This document shows, one piece after another, positions 16,258 to 24,866 of a stretch of DNA of 37,986 bases. The stretch is from a bacterium. Lineage in GTDB: Bacteria > Patescibacteriota > Saccharimonadia > CAILAD01 > GCA-016700035. Every line of letters begins with the position of its first letter. The first letter of the stretch is position 1. The notes under the pieces are model-generated. The model made no database searches. It saw only the letters and a program-made list of their open reading frames with translations, and was not told the DNA's origin. Position numbers and translations under genes: made by a program. Location of the stretch: assembly GCA_020854115.1 (NCBI GenBank), contig JADZGC010000012.1, positions 64,301-102,286 of the forward strand, in the 5' to 3' direction.

Positions 16258-16996
16258 TTACCAGCTTGAAATGCCACAGCTAAACATCGCAATTTGTAGT
16301 CCGCGCTGAGCCATAGCCACGACTTCTGAGGTGTCATCAAGACTCTTGACTGCTCGCCTGAGAAAGCTACGAGCCGATGAATAATAGTCTGCACCGCGCA
16401 CGAGCCTTGAGGGCAGCAATCATGGTGCGCATGCCACCTGAGACGACCAGTTTGACCCCGACTGGCTTGTGGCAAGCTACTACAATAAGCGCCTCATCAG
16501 AAGAGATACCGACATAACGGAACCAGTGTGAGAAGTATTCTGCTTTAGCTCGCTGGGCTTCGATCCAGGCGTAGTTCGTGCCTCCCAGTCCAGCTGCATC
16601 GATGCCTGCTACACCAACCTCAAAGCGCTGCTTGACACTGTGTTCGTCGATACCGTGACTAACCTCTTTGACGAATACCGGGGCATCGATCTCGTCGACC
16701 AGACGGGCGATTTTATCGATTAGGCCGGCGTAGTTTGTGTTACCGCCGAGCCGCAATGCTTCCCGTACTGGGCTTATGTGAAGCGGGGATTCGTCTGTTT
16801 TGATCATGTGTACGATCCCTAGGTAGTCTGTGGCAGTTTTATCAAAGAAATTGGTCTTTGTTGATACGTTCTTAAGATTGATTTTGGAGAGAGTGTGGGA
16901 TAAGCGACGCATCTCGAATGGCCGTAGGGTGTGCTGTGAGTACTCATCGGCGCTAGATCGATACAGCCCCGTCTGTATTTTTTTACTTCCACTCAA
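16258..16996 (-). pseudogene. fni: Type 2 isopentenyl-diphosphate isomerase remnant
   Basis: The N-terminal piece from TTG 16996 (HTLRPFEMRRLSHTLSKIN, then TKTNFFDK) and a C-terminal piece (GNTNYAGLIDKIARL, VFVKEVSHGID, GIDAAGLGGTNYAWIEAQRA, VVSGGMRT) match the FMN-dependent type 2 isomerase. About 100 or more residues between them, including most of the flavin and substrate barrel strands, are absent. A single-base frameshift near 16393-16398 then ends the frame early. In the shifted frame the protein resumes as GADYYSSARSFLRRAVKS... to a TAA at 16258-16260. Two lesions make this non-functional. The intact enzyme interconverts IPP and DMAPP. Confidence 0.82.
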
Positions 16997-17149
16997 ATAG
17001 TCCTATCTAGTTTATCCGATGCCCATAACATTTGTATTTTGATCTTTTATGTCGCGTTGAGTTATTTCGCATTACTCATCGAAGGCTCAGGGAAGTGCGG
17101 TGTAATATGAGTGGATTCAAATATCGATGTAATTGCGGGCAATGTGCTA

Positions 17150-17155
17150 TATAAT
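17150..17155 (+). promoter_or_regulatory. -10 hexamer of the sensor kinase gene
   Basis: Consensus TATAAT ends 9 nt before ATG 17165, so the 5' leader would be about 3 nt or absent. No -35 close to consensus is visible. Confidence 0.5.
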
Positions 17156-17164
17156 GCATGTAAT

Positions 17165-20100
17165 ATGAAGGTTAAGCTTTCTGGTTTGAGACAGATCACT
17201 CATAGATATTGGCGAACAATAATTATCATTAGTACTCCTGTCATAACCTTCCTCATCGCTTGGCTAATCAGCAAGACACCTGTATGGGAGCAGGCTTTGC
17301 GTACACAGCCAAATGAACAGAACCTAAACATCTTACCAAGCTTGCTAGCTAGTAAGTCGGGTATGGCTTGGTTTCTTACCTTACTACTAATCTTATCTAT
17401 AGGTATCTATGTCTGGGTTGATTATTTGATTCATGCCAAGCCGCTTTTTGAGTCTAGCATCAGAACAAAATATACCCCCCTACATCATATCCGTGTTGTT
17501 GCACTCCCAAGGATCAAGCACAACTGGGCGATACTCACAAAGACATTGATGGCCGGTTCTTCAGCGAATATCTTACTGATGTTTGTATTACTAGTTTTCA
17601 CTTCAGGCGTTCGAGCTGCAAGCCCGGATGTTGTTACAAATAGCGCTAGTAATATTACGCACGGCTCAGCCAGATTGAATGGTACTATTAGTGATGATGG
17701 TGGAGCATCGCTTTCGAGTCGTGGCTTTGAGTACGGTACTGACACGAGTTACGGCAAGACTCTTAGCGAGGACCTGCCAGATTCGGGATCATATGATACG
17801 TGGGGTGAGACCAAGAACGGAACAACATTACTAAATTCTAGAGTTGTCTATCATGAAAATTTTGTTTATGTGGGTGGACCAGGCAAGGTGCAGAAATTTA
17901 CCCCAGAAGGAAGCTATGTGTCTAGTATTGGCAGCCTGGGCGAAGGTTCTGGGCAGTTTCTGGCAGCCAATGGAATAACTTTTGATGCCAGCGACAATAT
18001 GTTTGTTTTTGATGGTAGCGATAATATGGAGCCTGGATTTAGGGCGATAACAAAATTTGCCACTGACGGGACAGTTTTAGCAAGATGGGGGGAGAGGGGT
18101 TGCGCTGAGGGGCAGTTTAGCAAAGGTATGGGCGCTATCGTTTCAGACAGTAGTTATATCTACGTACTTGACACTGGCTGTAATCGTATACAGAAGTATG
18201 ATACTAGCGGTAATTTTATTGCTACCTGGGGATGGGGTGTCGATGATGGCAGTGCAGCTTTGCAGGTGTGTACTTCTGGTTGCCAGGCTGGAATTTCTGG
18301 TAGTGGAGTTGGGCAATTAAGTAATGTGGCGACGGGTATTTATCTAGATGGCTCTAGTCTTTATGTTGCTGATTCGTCTAATAATCGAATTCAGGTTTTT
18401 GATACGTCAGGGGGTTATATAAATGCTTGGGGTTCAGCTGGTTCGGGTTTGGGTCAATTCATTATGCCGACCGATATTACAAAGGTTGGTACGACACTAT
18501 ATGTTATCGAGACATTCAATAATCGTGTGCAGAGCTTTACGACTACGGGATCTCCAATTGCAGTGTGGGGAACTCAGGGGACCAACGATGGTCAGTTTCA
18601 GATGCCCTTCAGTATAACGGCAGATAGTAATAACCTATACACGGCTGAACTAAGCATATTTGGGGGTATGAACCGTATACAAAAATTTACTACATCCGGC
18701 AGCCATCTGGATACGTGGGGTGAGCCTGGGCCAGGTGAATTGGCGTTTCCTTCTGATATTGCCTTTGCTCCAGACGGTAGTCTGTATGCAATCAGCCAAG
18801 CAACCTTTAATGTGCATCATTTCAGTGCTACTGGTGAGGCCCTGGGTAGTTGGGGTGGAGGGCTTGGTTCGGGCCCAGGCCAATTTGGTGGCAGTATTCA
18901 TGGAATAGCCGTAGACTCTAGTGGCAATGTTTATGTATCCGATAAAAACGATCGTATCCAGAAATTTTCTAGCACAGGGACACTACTTGCGACTTGGGGA
19001 ACTCATGGCTCAGGGGATAATCAGTTTAGTACGCCAGCTGGAATTGCGATAGATAATAGTAACAATGTTTATGTTGCAGACAAAGATAATAACCGTATCC
19101 AAAAGTTTAGTAGTAGCGGTAGCTTTATAGAGATGTGGGGTTGGGGCGTTGACGATGGCAGTAATGTATTTCAGACTTGTTCATCTGGTTGCCAGGCCGG
19201 TATCCAAGGCACTGGTAATGGACAGTTCGCCAGTCTGCACGGACTAGAGTTTAACTCATCCAATCAGCTATTGGCGGCTGATGGAAATCTTGGAGGAAGG
19301 GTACAGACTTTCAGTACGACAGGAGTTTATCAATCGCAATGGGCCTTTGACGGAGGAGGATCATGCAATGGATGTTACGTTACGGTTGATGAGCAAGACA
19401 ATGTATACGTTACGAATTCAAATAGCATAAAGAAATATAATCCTGACGGATCATTTCTTGCCAATATTGGATCTCAGGGATATGGCGCGGAACAGTTTCA
19501 GGATGTACGTGGTATTGCCGTAGACGGCCAGGGTAATGTATACGTTGCTGACGAGTATAAGTCCCTGATCCACAAATACCCTCAGCCAATCAGTAGTAAC
19601 TTTTTTTTGACAACATCCAAGCTATTGTGTGAGACAACTTACCATTACCGTGCGTTTGCTGTAAATAGTGATGGTACTGGCTACGGTAGTGACCAGACGT
19701 TCCTTACTGGAAGTTGTACGAACGCAACCGTACCTAGTGCACCGAGCGGACTTAATACTAGTTTGGTTGCGTACGATTCGATCGCAATAAATTGGCAAGA
19801 GCCGAGTGATTTCGGAGGACGCGCACTAGGCGATTATATTTATGAGTATAAGAAAAGCAGTGACAGTACATGGATGGGTGACGTAACCCCCAATCTGTCG
19901 GAAATGATAGGTCCCCTGGATGAAAATACTTCTTATGATTTCAGGGTCGCTGCTACCAATAGTGTAGGAACGGGTCCATACACCTACATGACGGTTAGTA
20001 CTGTGGACGGAGGAGCGAGCCATACGTTATCATCTTGTGCAGACCTCGAGACGATTAATTATGATCTTATTGGTACGTATACCTTAGCCCAAGACATTGA

Positions 20101-22792
20101 TTGTAGTGGATATAACAGAACCATTCAGGCAAGTGGCGGCGAGGAATACACATTTGATGGCTTTTTCCCGATAGGTGCCTACAGTTCAGACGGCTTTGGC
20201 TTTAGGGGCACATTGAACGGAAATGGCTACAAAATAAACAATCTAAAAATTAACACGACAGCTATGAAACTAGGTTCTACGGGCTTGTTTAGGGTTACAG
20301 CTGGCGCAACCATTCAAAACCTCCAACTTGCCAACATCGATTACGACGTCAGTGGAAATGGATATGTTGGTGGCATTGTTGGCTATGCTTTGCGCACAAC
20401 TTTTACAAACGTTTCGACTACCGGTTCGATTACTGGACAACTGTCAACAAATCATGCAATCCTCACCATGGGTGGTATAGCTGGAACACTTGAAGTCGAG
20501 TCATACTTGCACAAGGTATATTCGTCGGTTAATCAGACCGTTACGCAAGACCTAGCAGCGAATGAAAGTTCCTTAATGGTTGGTGGATTAAGCGGATCAT
20601 TTGGGTACGGTACGGTGATGAATGGTAGTTTCTTACCGCCCGAATGGAGCCAAGATTTTCCTTCACCTGATGAAATAGTGAGCGGCCATTTGGAGGATAC
20701 ATACTATACTGGATCGATAAATGTAACAGGCATCGATGATGCAGAGACCACTCCTTTCATTGGCGGTATAGGTGGCATATTAATCCAGGGCGTGATTGAA
20801 AATACATATTTTGGCGGTTCGATAATAACGTCAAATACATCATCATGGATTGGTGGCATTGCACCTCCGGGCGCGTCGGGCGCAATGATTATCCGAAACT
20901 CATTTGTGGCAGGCTCGATAAGTAATGGAAATACTGTCCCCAACCCATTTATGGGGACAAATACTGTACCCCTTACAGCCTTTGCGACTTCTGGTGCCCC
21001 ATATCCAGATTCGATCATACAGGGTAACTTTTATGACAAAACTGCTATAGACGGAGATTATTGCTATTACTATGCTGTCATCAATAACCCACCGGTAGGA
21101 GTAAATAACCCTGCACATTGTCAGGCGGTAAACACAGATGGTTCCCAGCCAAATTATTTCAAGAACAATAGTGTCAACGGACCATTTACGGAGTGGGACT
21201 TTGATAATGTTTGGTTTGTTTGGAGCAATGATTTCCCGAAGTTTATCGCACAGCAGCAATCAACACCCTCACCAACCCCTACTCTTACTCCTACACCAAC
21301 ACAAAACCCTCCAACCGCTACCCCTACGCCCTCAACGCAGCCGCCGCCCCTGCCCCCAGTATCGCCTCTACCTAGTCCTCCTACGACTAGTCAGTTGATG
21401 CCAGGCACTTCAAATAGTCTCTTCGTACCAATGGCCTCACCGACCCCTACCCGTGCAGTAGATTCAAAAGTCACAGGCACGCTTTTAGATGGGTTCTTGA
21501 CCCAAGTTAAGCAAATGCCAGATGTGATTGCCTTAGCTATACCCTTGATCATTATTTTAATTCTAATAATGATTGCACTGTTGTATGCTCGCCAAGCATG
21601 GATTGAGTATCGCAATCAAAAACGACTCAACACGGTTGTCGATCGCTTCAAATACACTCGCCAAGCGAGCCAAAACTTCGTGGGCTTAGTATCTCATTAC
21701 TTCAATACACCTATTGGAATAATGCAGCTTGCGTTTGGTCAGCTCAAAGAAGAGAAGGCATTGACTACTCAACAGATGTCCCATATAAATCAAGCGATTA
21801 ATTCTATTGCTTCTGACGCAAAACAGTTAATTACAGGCGCCCAGCAGACAAACGAAGAAATTGCTGTCGCGTATAAAGAACAAACAATGATACAATCAAA
21901 AAATCCATTTAGACAGCTAGGAGTTTGGCTGCCAAGCCTATTGGTTGGGATTATCTTACTACTCCTAAATATCATCTACCGAGCTGCAAATCGCAACACA
22001 CTCAGCTTTACCGTGGCTTTCCTCGAAGTATTTTGCTTCATTGGCGGTGTGTTGCTACTCATATTTGCCCATCAATCGCGCGAGAAGCACATAGCCTTGA
22101 AGAATGCTATTCAGAGGCAGGCTGACCTAGAAAAAGACTTACTTTCAAGACGAGTCGACTTCATTCATAAGGCAACTGAGAAATTTGAATCTGACCTCGC
22201 GATTATCAATATGTACACTCGTTCAATTAAATCCGGTTCAACCGCTGCGCAATTTAAAGCCGGTGCTGCTCAACTAGCCCGACTGATAGCACGTCTGAAA
22301 TCGCTAGCTGTCATGGAGAGGCTTGATCCGGTCAATCAGACCCCAATTTCGCTAGGGGCAGCAGTCAATACGGCACGTGAAGCCATCGCGAAGATACAGA
22401 AAAGCGAAAACGTAACCTACGACATTGACATACCGCTTAATATGTATTCATCAATGAATGCCACGGCTCTTCACCAGGTGCTGACTTCAGTCATTGAAAA
22501 TGCCGTAAACTATGCTACACAAAATAGTTCGATTCAGATCCGTGGCGCTCTGAAAAATGGGCTTCCGATCATCACGGTACAGAATCAAGGCTTCGTCATA
22601 CCTAAAAAGCAGCTTGATCAACTGATGACACCATTCTCAAGGGCAGTTGACGTACTGCGCTATGATCACGAAGGGCTCGGGCTTTCGCTCTACCTAGATA
22701 AAGTAATCATGGAGCGAGTTGGCGGAGAGATTAGTATCACATCATCCGAAAAGTCTGGCACGGTTGTGACGTTGATGCTGCCGAAGAATTAA
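17165..22792 (+). CDS. Giant membrane sensor kinase with NHL and GLUG ectodomain
   Basis: 1875 residues from ATG 17165; the frame extends 18 codons upstream to GTG 17111, but the TATAAT favours 17165. Order: N-terminal membrane helices (about 15-165), FN3-like segment (155-200), an array of NHL-type beta-propeller blades (about 210-810, recurring W..G..G..GQF and IQKF patterns), FN3 (850-950), GLUG-type region (GNGYKINNLKI, GGIVGYAL; 955-1350), Pro/Thr linker (1364-1420), a membrane helix (1452-1475), an H-box SHYFNTP with His1511, two more helices (1588-1638), a second helical segment and a C-terminal HATPase_c domain (N-box ENAVNYA; GLGLSLYLDK). The G1 box reads NQGFV instead of DxGxG, so ATP binding may be altered. 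No response regulator is adjacent. Probably binds an extracellular ligand or a partner cell surface (inference). Confidence 0.85.
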   Translation: MKVKLSGLRQITHRYWRTIIIISTPVITFLIAWLISKTPVWEQALRTQPNEQNLNILPSLLASKSGMAWFLTLLLILSIGIYVWVDYLIHAKPLFESSIRTKYTPLHHIRVVALPRIKHNWAILTKTLMAGSSANILLMFVLLVFTSGVRAASPDVVTNSASNITHGSARLNGTISDDGGASLSSRGFEYGTDTSYGKTLSEDLPDSGSYDTWGETKNGTTLLNSRVVYHENFVYVGGPGKVQKFTPEGSYVSSIGSLGEGSGQFLAANGITFDASDNMFVFDGSDNMEPGFRAITKFATDGTVLARWGERGCAEGQFSKGMGAIVSDSSYIYVLDTGCNRIQKYDTSGNFIATWGWGVDDGSAALQVCTSGCQAGISGSGVGQLSNVATGIYLDGSSLYVADSSNNRIQVFDTSGGYINAWGSAGSGLGQFIMPTDITKVGTTLYVIETFNNRVQSFTTTGSPIAVWGTQGTNDGQFQMPFSITADSNNLYTAELSIFGGMNRIQKFTTSGSHLDTWGEPGPGELAFPSDIAFAPDGSLYAISQATFNVHHFSATGEALGSWGGGLGSGPGQFGGSIHGIAVDSSGNVYVSDKNDRIQKFSSTGTLLATWGTHGSGDNQFSTPAGIAIDNSNNVYVADKDNNRIQKFSSSGSFIEMWGWGVDDGSNVFQTCSSGCQAGIQGTGNGQFASLHGLEFNSSNQLLAADGNLGGRVQTFSTTGVYQSQWAFDGGGSCNGCYVTVDEQDNVYVTNSNSIKKYNPDGSFLANIGSQGYGAEQFQDVRGIAVDGQGNVYVADEYKSLIHKYPQPISSNFFLTTSKLLCETTYHYRAFAVNSDGTGYGSDQTFLTGSCTNATVPSAPSGLNTSLVAYDSIAINWQEPSDFGGRALGDYIYEYKKSSDSTWMGDVTPNLSEMIGPLDENTSYDFRVAATNSVGTGPYTYMTVSTVDGGASHTLSSCADLETINYDLIGTYTLAQDIDCSGYNRTIQASGGEEYTFDGFFPIGAYSSDGFGFRGTLNGNGYKINNLKINTTAMKLGSTGLFRVTAGATIQNLQLANIDYDVSGNGYVGGIVGYALRTTFTNVSTTGSITGQLSTNHAILTMGGIAGTLEVESYLHKVYSSVNQTVTQDLAANESSLMVGGLSGSFGYGTVMNGSFLPPEWSQDFPSPDEIVSGHLEDTYYTGSINVTGIDDAETTPFIGGIGGILIQGVIENTYFGGSIITSNTSSWIGGIAPPGASGAMIIRNSFVAGSISNGNTVPNPFMGTNTVPLTAFATSGAPYPDSIIQGNFYDKTAIDGDYCYYYAVINNPPVGVNNPAHCQAVNTDGSQPNYFKNNSVNGPFTEWDFDNVWFVWSNDFPKFIAQQQSTPSPTPTLTPTPTQNPPTATPTPSTQPPPLPPVSPLPSPPTTSQLMPGTSNSLFVPMASPTPTRAVDSKVTGTLLDGFLTQVKQMPDVIALAIPLIIILILIMIALLYARQAWIEYRNQKRLNTVVDRFKYTRQASQNFVGLVSHYFNTPIGIMQLAFGQLKEEKALTTQQMSHINQAINSIASDAKQLITGAQQTNEEIAVAYKEQTMIQSKNPFRQLGVWLPSLLVGIILLLLNIIYRAANRNTLSFTVAFLEVFCFIGGVLLLIFAHQSREKHIALKNAIQRQADLEKDLLSRRVDFIHKATEKFESDLAIINMYTRSIKSGSTAAQFKAGAAQLARLIARLKSLAVMERLDPVNQTPISLGAAVNTAREAIAKIQKSENVTYDIDIPLNMYSSMNATALHQVLTSVIENAVNYATQNSSIQIRGALKNGLPIITVQNQGFVIPKKQLDQLMTPFSRAVDVLRYDHEGLGLSLYLDKVIMERVGGEISITSSEKSGTVVTLMLPKN

Positions 22793-22821
22793 CAATATGT
22801 TCTAATCCATGACGCTGTGCT

Positions 22822-22849
22822 TTGGTGATTGAGCGAAATAATGTATAAT
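22822..22849 (+). promoter_or_regulatory. Promoter still present before the purB-purC remnant
   Basis: TTGGTG (22822-22827) and consensus TATAAT (22844-22849) are 16 nt apart. An AGAGGAA ribosome site precedes ATG 22900, so transcription and initiation signals outlive the broken gene. Confidence 0.6.
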
Positions 22850-22899
22850 CACTCGGTTCGTATTCGAAAAAGTACCTACCCACAACTAGAGGAAATGAG

Positions 22900-23301
22900 A
22901 TGACTACCAAACCCGTTATCGAGAATATCCTGGCCCAGCGCTATGCATCTGTACCGATGTGTCAGCTTTGGTCTGAGCGCGGCAAGATCATCGCCGAGAG
23001 GCAATTCTGGGTCGCGATCATGCGCGCTCACCAGCAAGCGGGGTTCGATATCTCCGATACGGTGATCGCCGACTTCAAGATCGAGCTCGGACTGACCAGC
23101 GATGGACGGCTCGTTGTGGCAGACGTTATCGACAACGACTCATGGCGAGTCTGGAGGGGCGGCAAGAAATAAGGTCAAGTTGACAAGCAGGTCTTCCGTG
23201 AAATCGTCGGACAAATGGACGAGTCACAGCGTCAGTCACTCAAGAAGCTCTTCGAGCAGGTAGCAGAAGCAACCGACGAGTACGGACGACCGAAGACATG
23301 A
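22900..23301 (+). pseudogene. purB-purC deletion fusion with an in-frame stop
   Basis: The first 54 codons ([46 protein letters not shown]) match the N-terminus of actinobacterial-type adenylosuccinate lyase PurB. From [21 protein letters not shown] through [11 protein letters not shown] the frame is the C-terminal part of SAICAR synthetase PurC. The join lies at ADFK, a stretch both ancestors plausibly shared. TAA at 23170-23172 interrupts the PurC part, which resumes in frame as GQVDKQVFREIVGQ and runs to TGA 23299-23301. Neither active site survives. It still has a promoter, ribosome site and terminator. Confidence 0.88.
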
Positions 23302-23306
23302 CATCC

Positions 23307-23333
23307 GCCGGGAGGCTCACCCCCCCGGCTTTT
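23307..23333 (+). terminator. Rho-independent terminator after the purB-purC remnant
   Basis: GCCGGG (23307-23312) and CCCGGC (23324-23329) form the stem, followed by TTTTC. Confidence 0.8.
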
Positions 23334-23337
23334 CTTA

Positions 23338-23366
23338 TTGACATAATGATTTGTGCGCAGTAGACT
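23338..23366 (+). promoter_or_regulatory. Promoter of purE
   Basis: Consensus TTGACA (23338-23343), a 17-nt spacer and TAGACT (23361-23366). It begins right behind the preceding terminator, so purE is transcribed independently. Confidence 0.75.
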
Positions 23367-23404
23367 TGCCAAGATCATTTTTGTACCTACTGAGGAGGAG
23401 ACCA

Positions 23405-23944
23405 ATGGTCTTGCAAGTTGAGAAGTTCAAGCGAGGCGCAGTACCTGGAGAGCCGTTCATCGGCATCATCATGGGTTCGTGGAGCGACTGGGCTGCTGGG
23501 ATGAACATGGCACTCACTACGCTCGATGAGTTGGGTATCCCCGCTGAAGCTGCCGTGATCTCTGCGCATCGTACGCCCAACTTGATCCAAGAATATGCAT
23601 CACGAGCGATCAGGATGGATTTCTCAGCAGTCATTGCAGCAGCCGGGGGTGCCGCTCATCTTCCAGGTATGGTTGCTGCACACCTTCCTTCAATCCCAGT
23701 GGTAGGTGTGCCGATGAAGACCTCCACTTTGGGGGGAGCAGATTCGTTGCACTCGATTGTGCAGATGCCGCCCGAGATTCCTGTTGGCACAATGGCGATA
23801 TCGGGGTGCGTGAATGCAGCCCTGTATGCTGCCCAGATAGAGGGTGTCAGAAACGTGTCGGTGAAAAACGCTCTGTACGTTCGTCGTTTGGGGCTGACAG
23901 ACCTGGTCATGCAGCATCCTGACCCGTCGGTTGACCCGCGCTGA
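23405..23944 (+). CDS. purE: N5-carboxyaminoimidazole ribonucleotide mutase
   Basis: 179 residues from ATG 23405, chosen because AGGAGG (23393-23398) is 6 nt upstream; the frame is open further 5' but without initiation signals. PurE converts N5-CAIR to CAIR. Class I motifs are intact: GIIMGSWSDWAAGMN, GIPAEAAVISAHRTP, AVIAAAGGAAHLPGMVAAH, PVVGVPMKTSTLGGADSLHS, and MPPEIPVGTMAI. No purK is nearby. The sequence is apparently under constraint, in contrast with the broken purB-purC remnant just upstream. Confidence 0.95.
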   Translation: MVLQVEKFKRGAVPGEPFIGIIMGSWSDWAAGMNMALTTLDELGIPAEAAVISAHRTPNLIQEYASRAIRMDFSAVIAAAGGAAHLPGMVAAHLPSIPVVGVPMKTSTLGGADSLHSIVQMPPEIPVGTMAISGCVNAALYAAQIEGVRNVSVKNALYVRRLGLTDLVMQHPDPSVDPR

Positions 23945-23955
23945 TCATTTTTATT

Positions 23956-23990
23956 ACTCTAGGAAGCAAATGCTCCCTAGAGTTTAATTA
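23956..23990 (+). terminator. Terminator between purE and nadK
   Basis: CTCTAGG (23957-23963) and CCTAGAG (23976-23982) form a 7-bp stem followed by TTTAATTAATTT on the plus strand. It lies between convergent genes and reaches the nadK stop codon. Confidence 0.65.
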
Positions 23991-24788
23991 ATTTCGCCCC
24001 AGTCGCTTGGCGTCGATGTGGTTGTACCAACCATCTTGGGTAAGCTCGAGCAGATCAATGTGGCGATCGGAGAGAGCAATTTCGATATCGTGGGTAAAAT
24101 CAGTCTCGACCTCGATGCCGTCACCAATGAGCTTGAGTGGTCGCTCTACAACTTCTTCGGTATCAAAACTCAACCGTACCGACCGCCTGCTCGACAGTAT
24201 ATGAGGGCGTTGCAAGCTCGAGTAGAGGACTGAGACATGCGGATTATTTGGCACTACCGCAAAAACATCTCGTGCGCTGGCATCTATTATTGGTCCGCCG
24301 GCAGCCATGCCATACGCAGTTGAGCCAAGCGGGGTTGTGAAGAGCACGCCATCTCCTACGAATTTGCCTTCTGAGTCACCGACACGCAGGGCGAATTTGG
24401 CTGCTCGCGCTCCGGCTCGCTCGAGGGAAATATCGTTGAAGGCATAGGTCAAAATTTGTTCTGATGCTGCATCGCGAGCGACCAAGAGCGGCGCCTCGAC
24501 CACACCATACTCACCATGCCGAAGGCTTTTTACAAGTAAATCTATCTCGTCTGGATTGACGGTTTGCAAGTAGCCGAGCCAGCCGGCAGCAATACCTACA
24601 AACATCACATTTGAGTGCAGGTGATCCTTGATTGCCTGCAGCATGGTGCCATCTCCACCGACCGCGATGATCAGAGGTTTCTCGAGATGAATGCCACTCG
24701 TGTCGAGCAACTGTCGCAAATTGTTCTCGATTTTGCGCGCTTTTTCGGTCGGCTTGGTGACAAAAAATATCTGTTCCATTACATCCAT
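23988..24788 (-). CDS. nadK: NAD kinase
   Basis: 266 residues, phosphorylating NAD to NADP with ATP or polyphosphate. The family signature GGDGTML is at 44-50, the NDISLERAG segment supplies the NE/D motif region, and TTPLGSTAYGMAAGGPI matches the conserved substrate loop. The C-terminal beta-sandwich ends in short family-typical strands. ATG 24788 has no ribosome site. A TATACA hexamer on the minus strand lies 7 nt upstream (24796-24801), suggesting a leaderless or near-leaderless mRNA; Met4 (24779) is an alternative start. Confidence 0.95.
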   Translation of the reverse strand: MDVMEQIFFVTKPTEKARKIENNLRQLLDTSGIHLEKPLIIAVGGDGTMLQAIKDHLHSNVMFVGIAAGWLGYLQTVNPDEIDLLVKSLRHGEYGVVEAPLLVARDAASEQILTYAFNDISLERAGARAAKFALRVGDSEGKFVGDGVLFTTPLGSTAYGMAAGGPIIDASARDVFAVVPNNPHVSVLYSSLQRPHILSSRRSVRLSFDTEEVVERPLKLIGDGIEVETDFTHDIEIALSDRHIDLLELTQDGWYNHIDAKRLGRN

Positions 24789-24866
24789 CTTATCTTGTAT
24801 AGGGCGCCCATGATAGGCAATGAGTAGGTTGAAATAAGGGCCCCTATCTGGTAGACTCTATCAATT

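Noticed and set aside
17111-17164. GTG 17111 as the start of the giant kinase
   Set aside because: It lies upstream of the only good -10 (17150-17155), and the truncated paralog aligns from the equivalent of ATG 17165.
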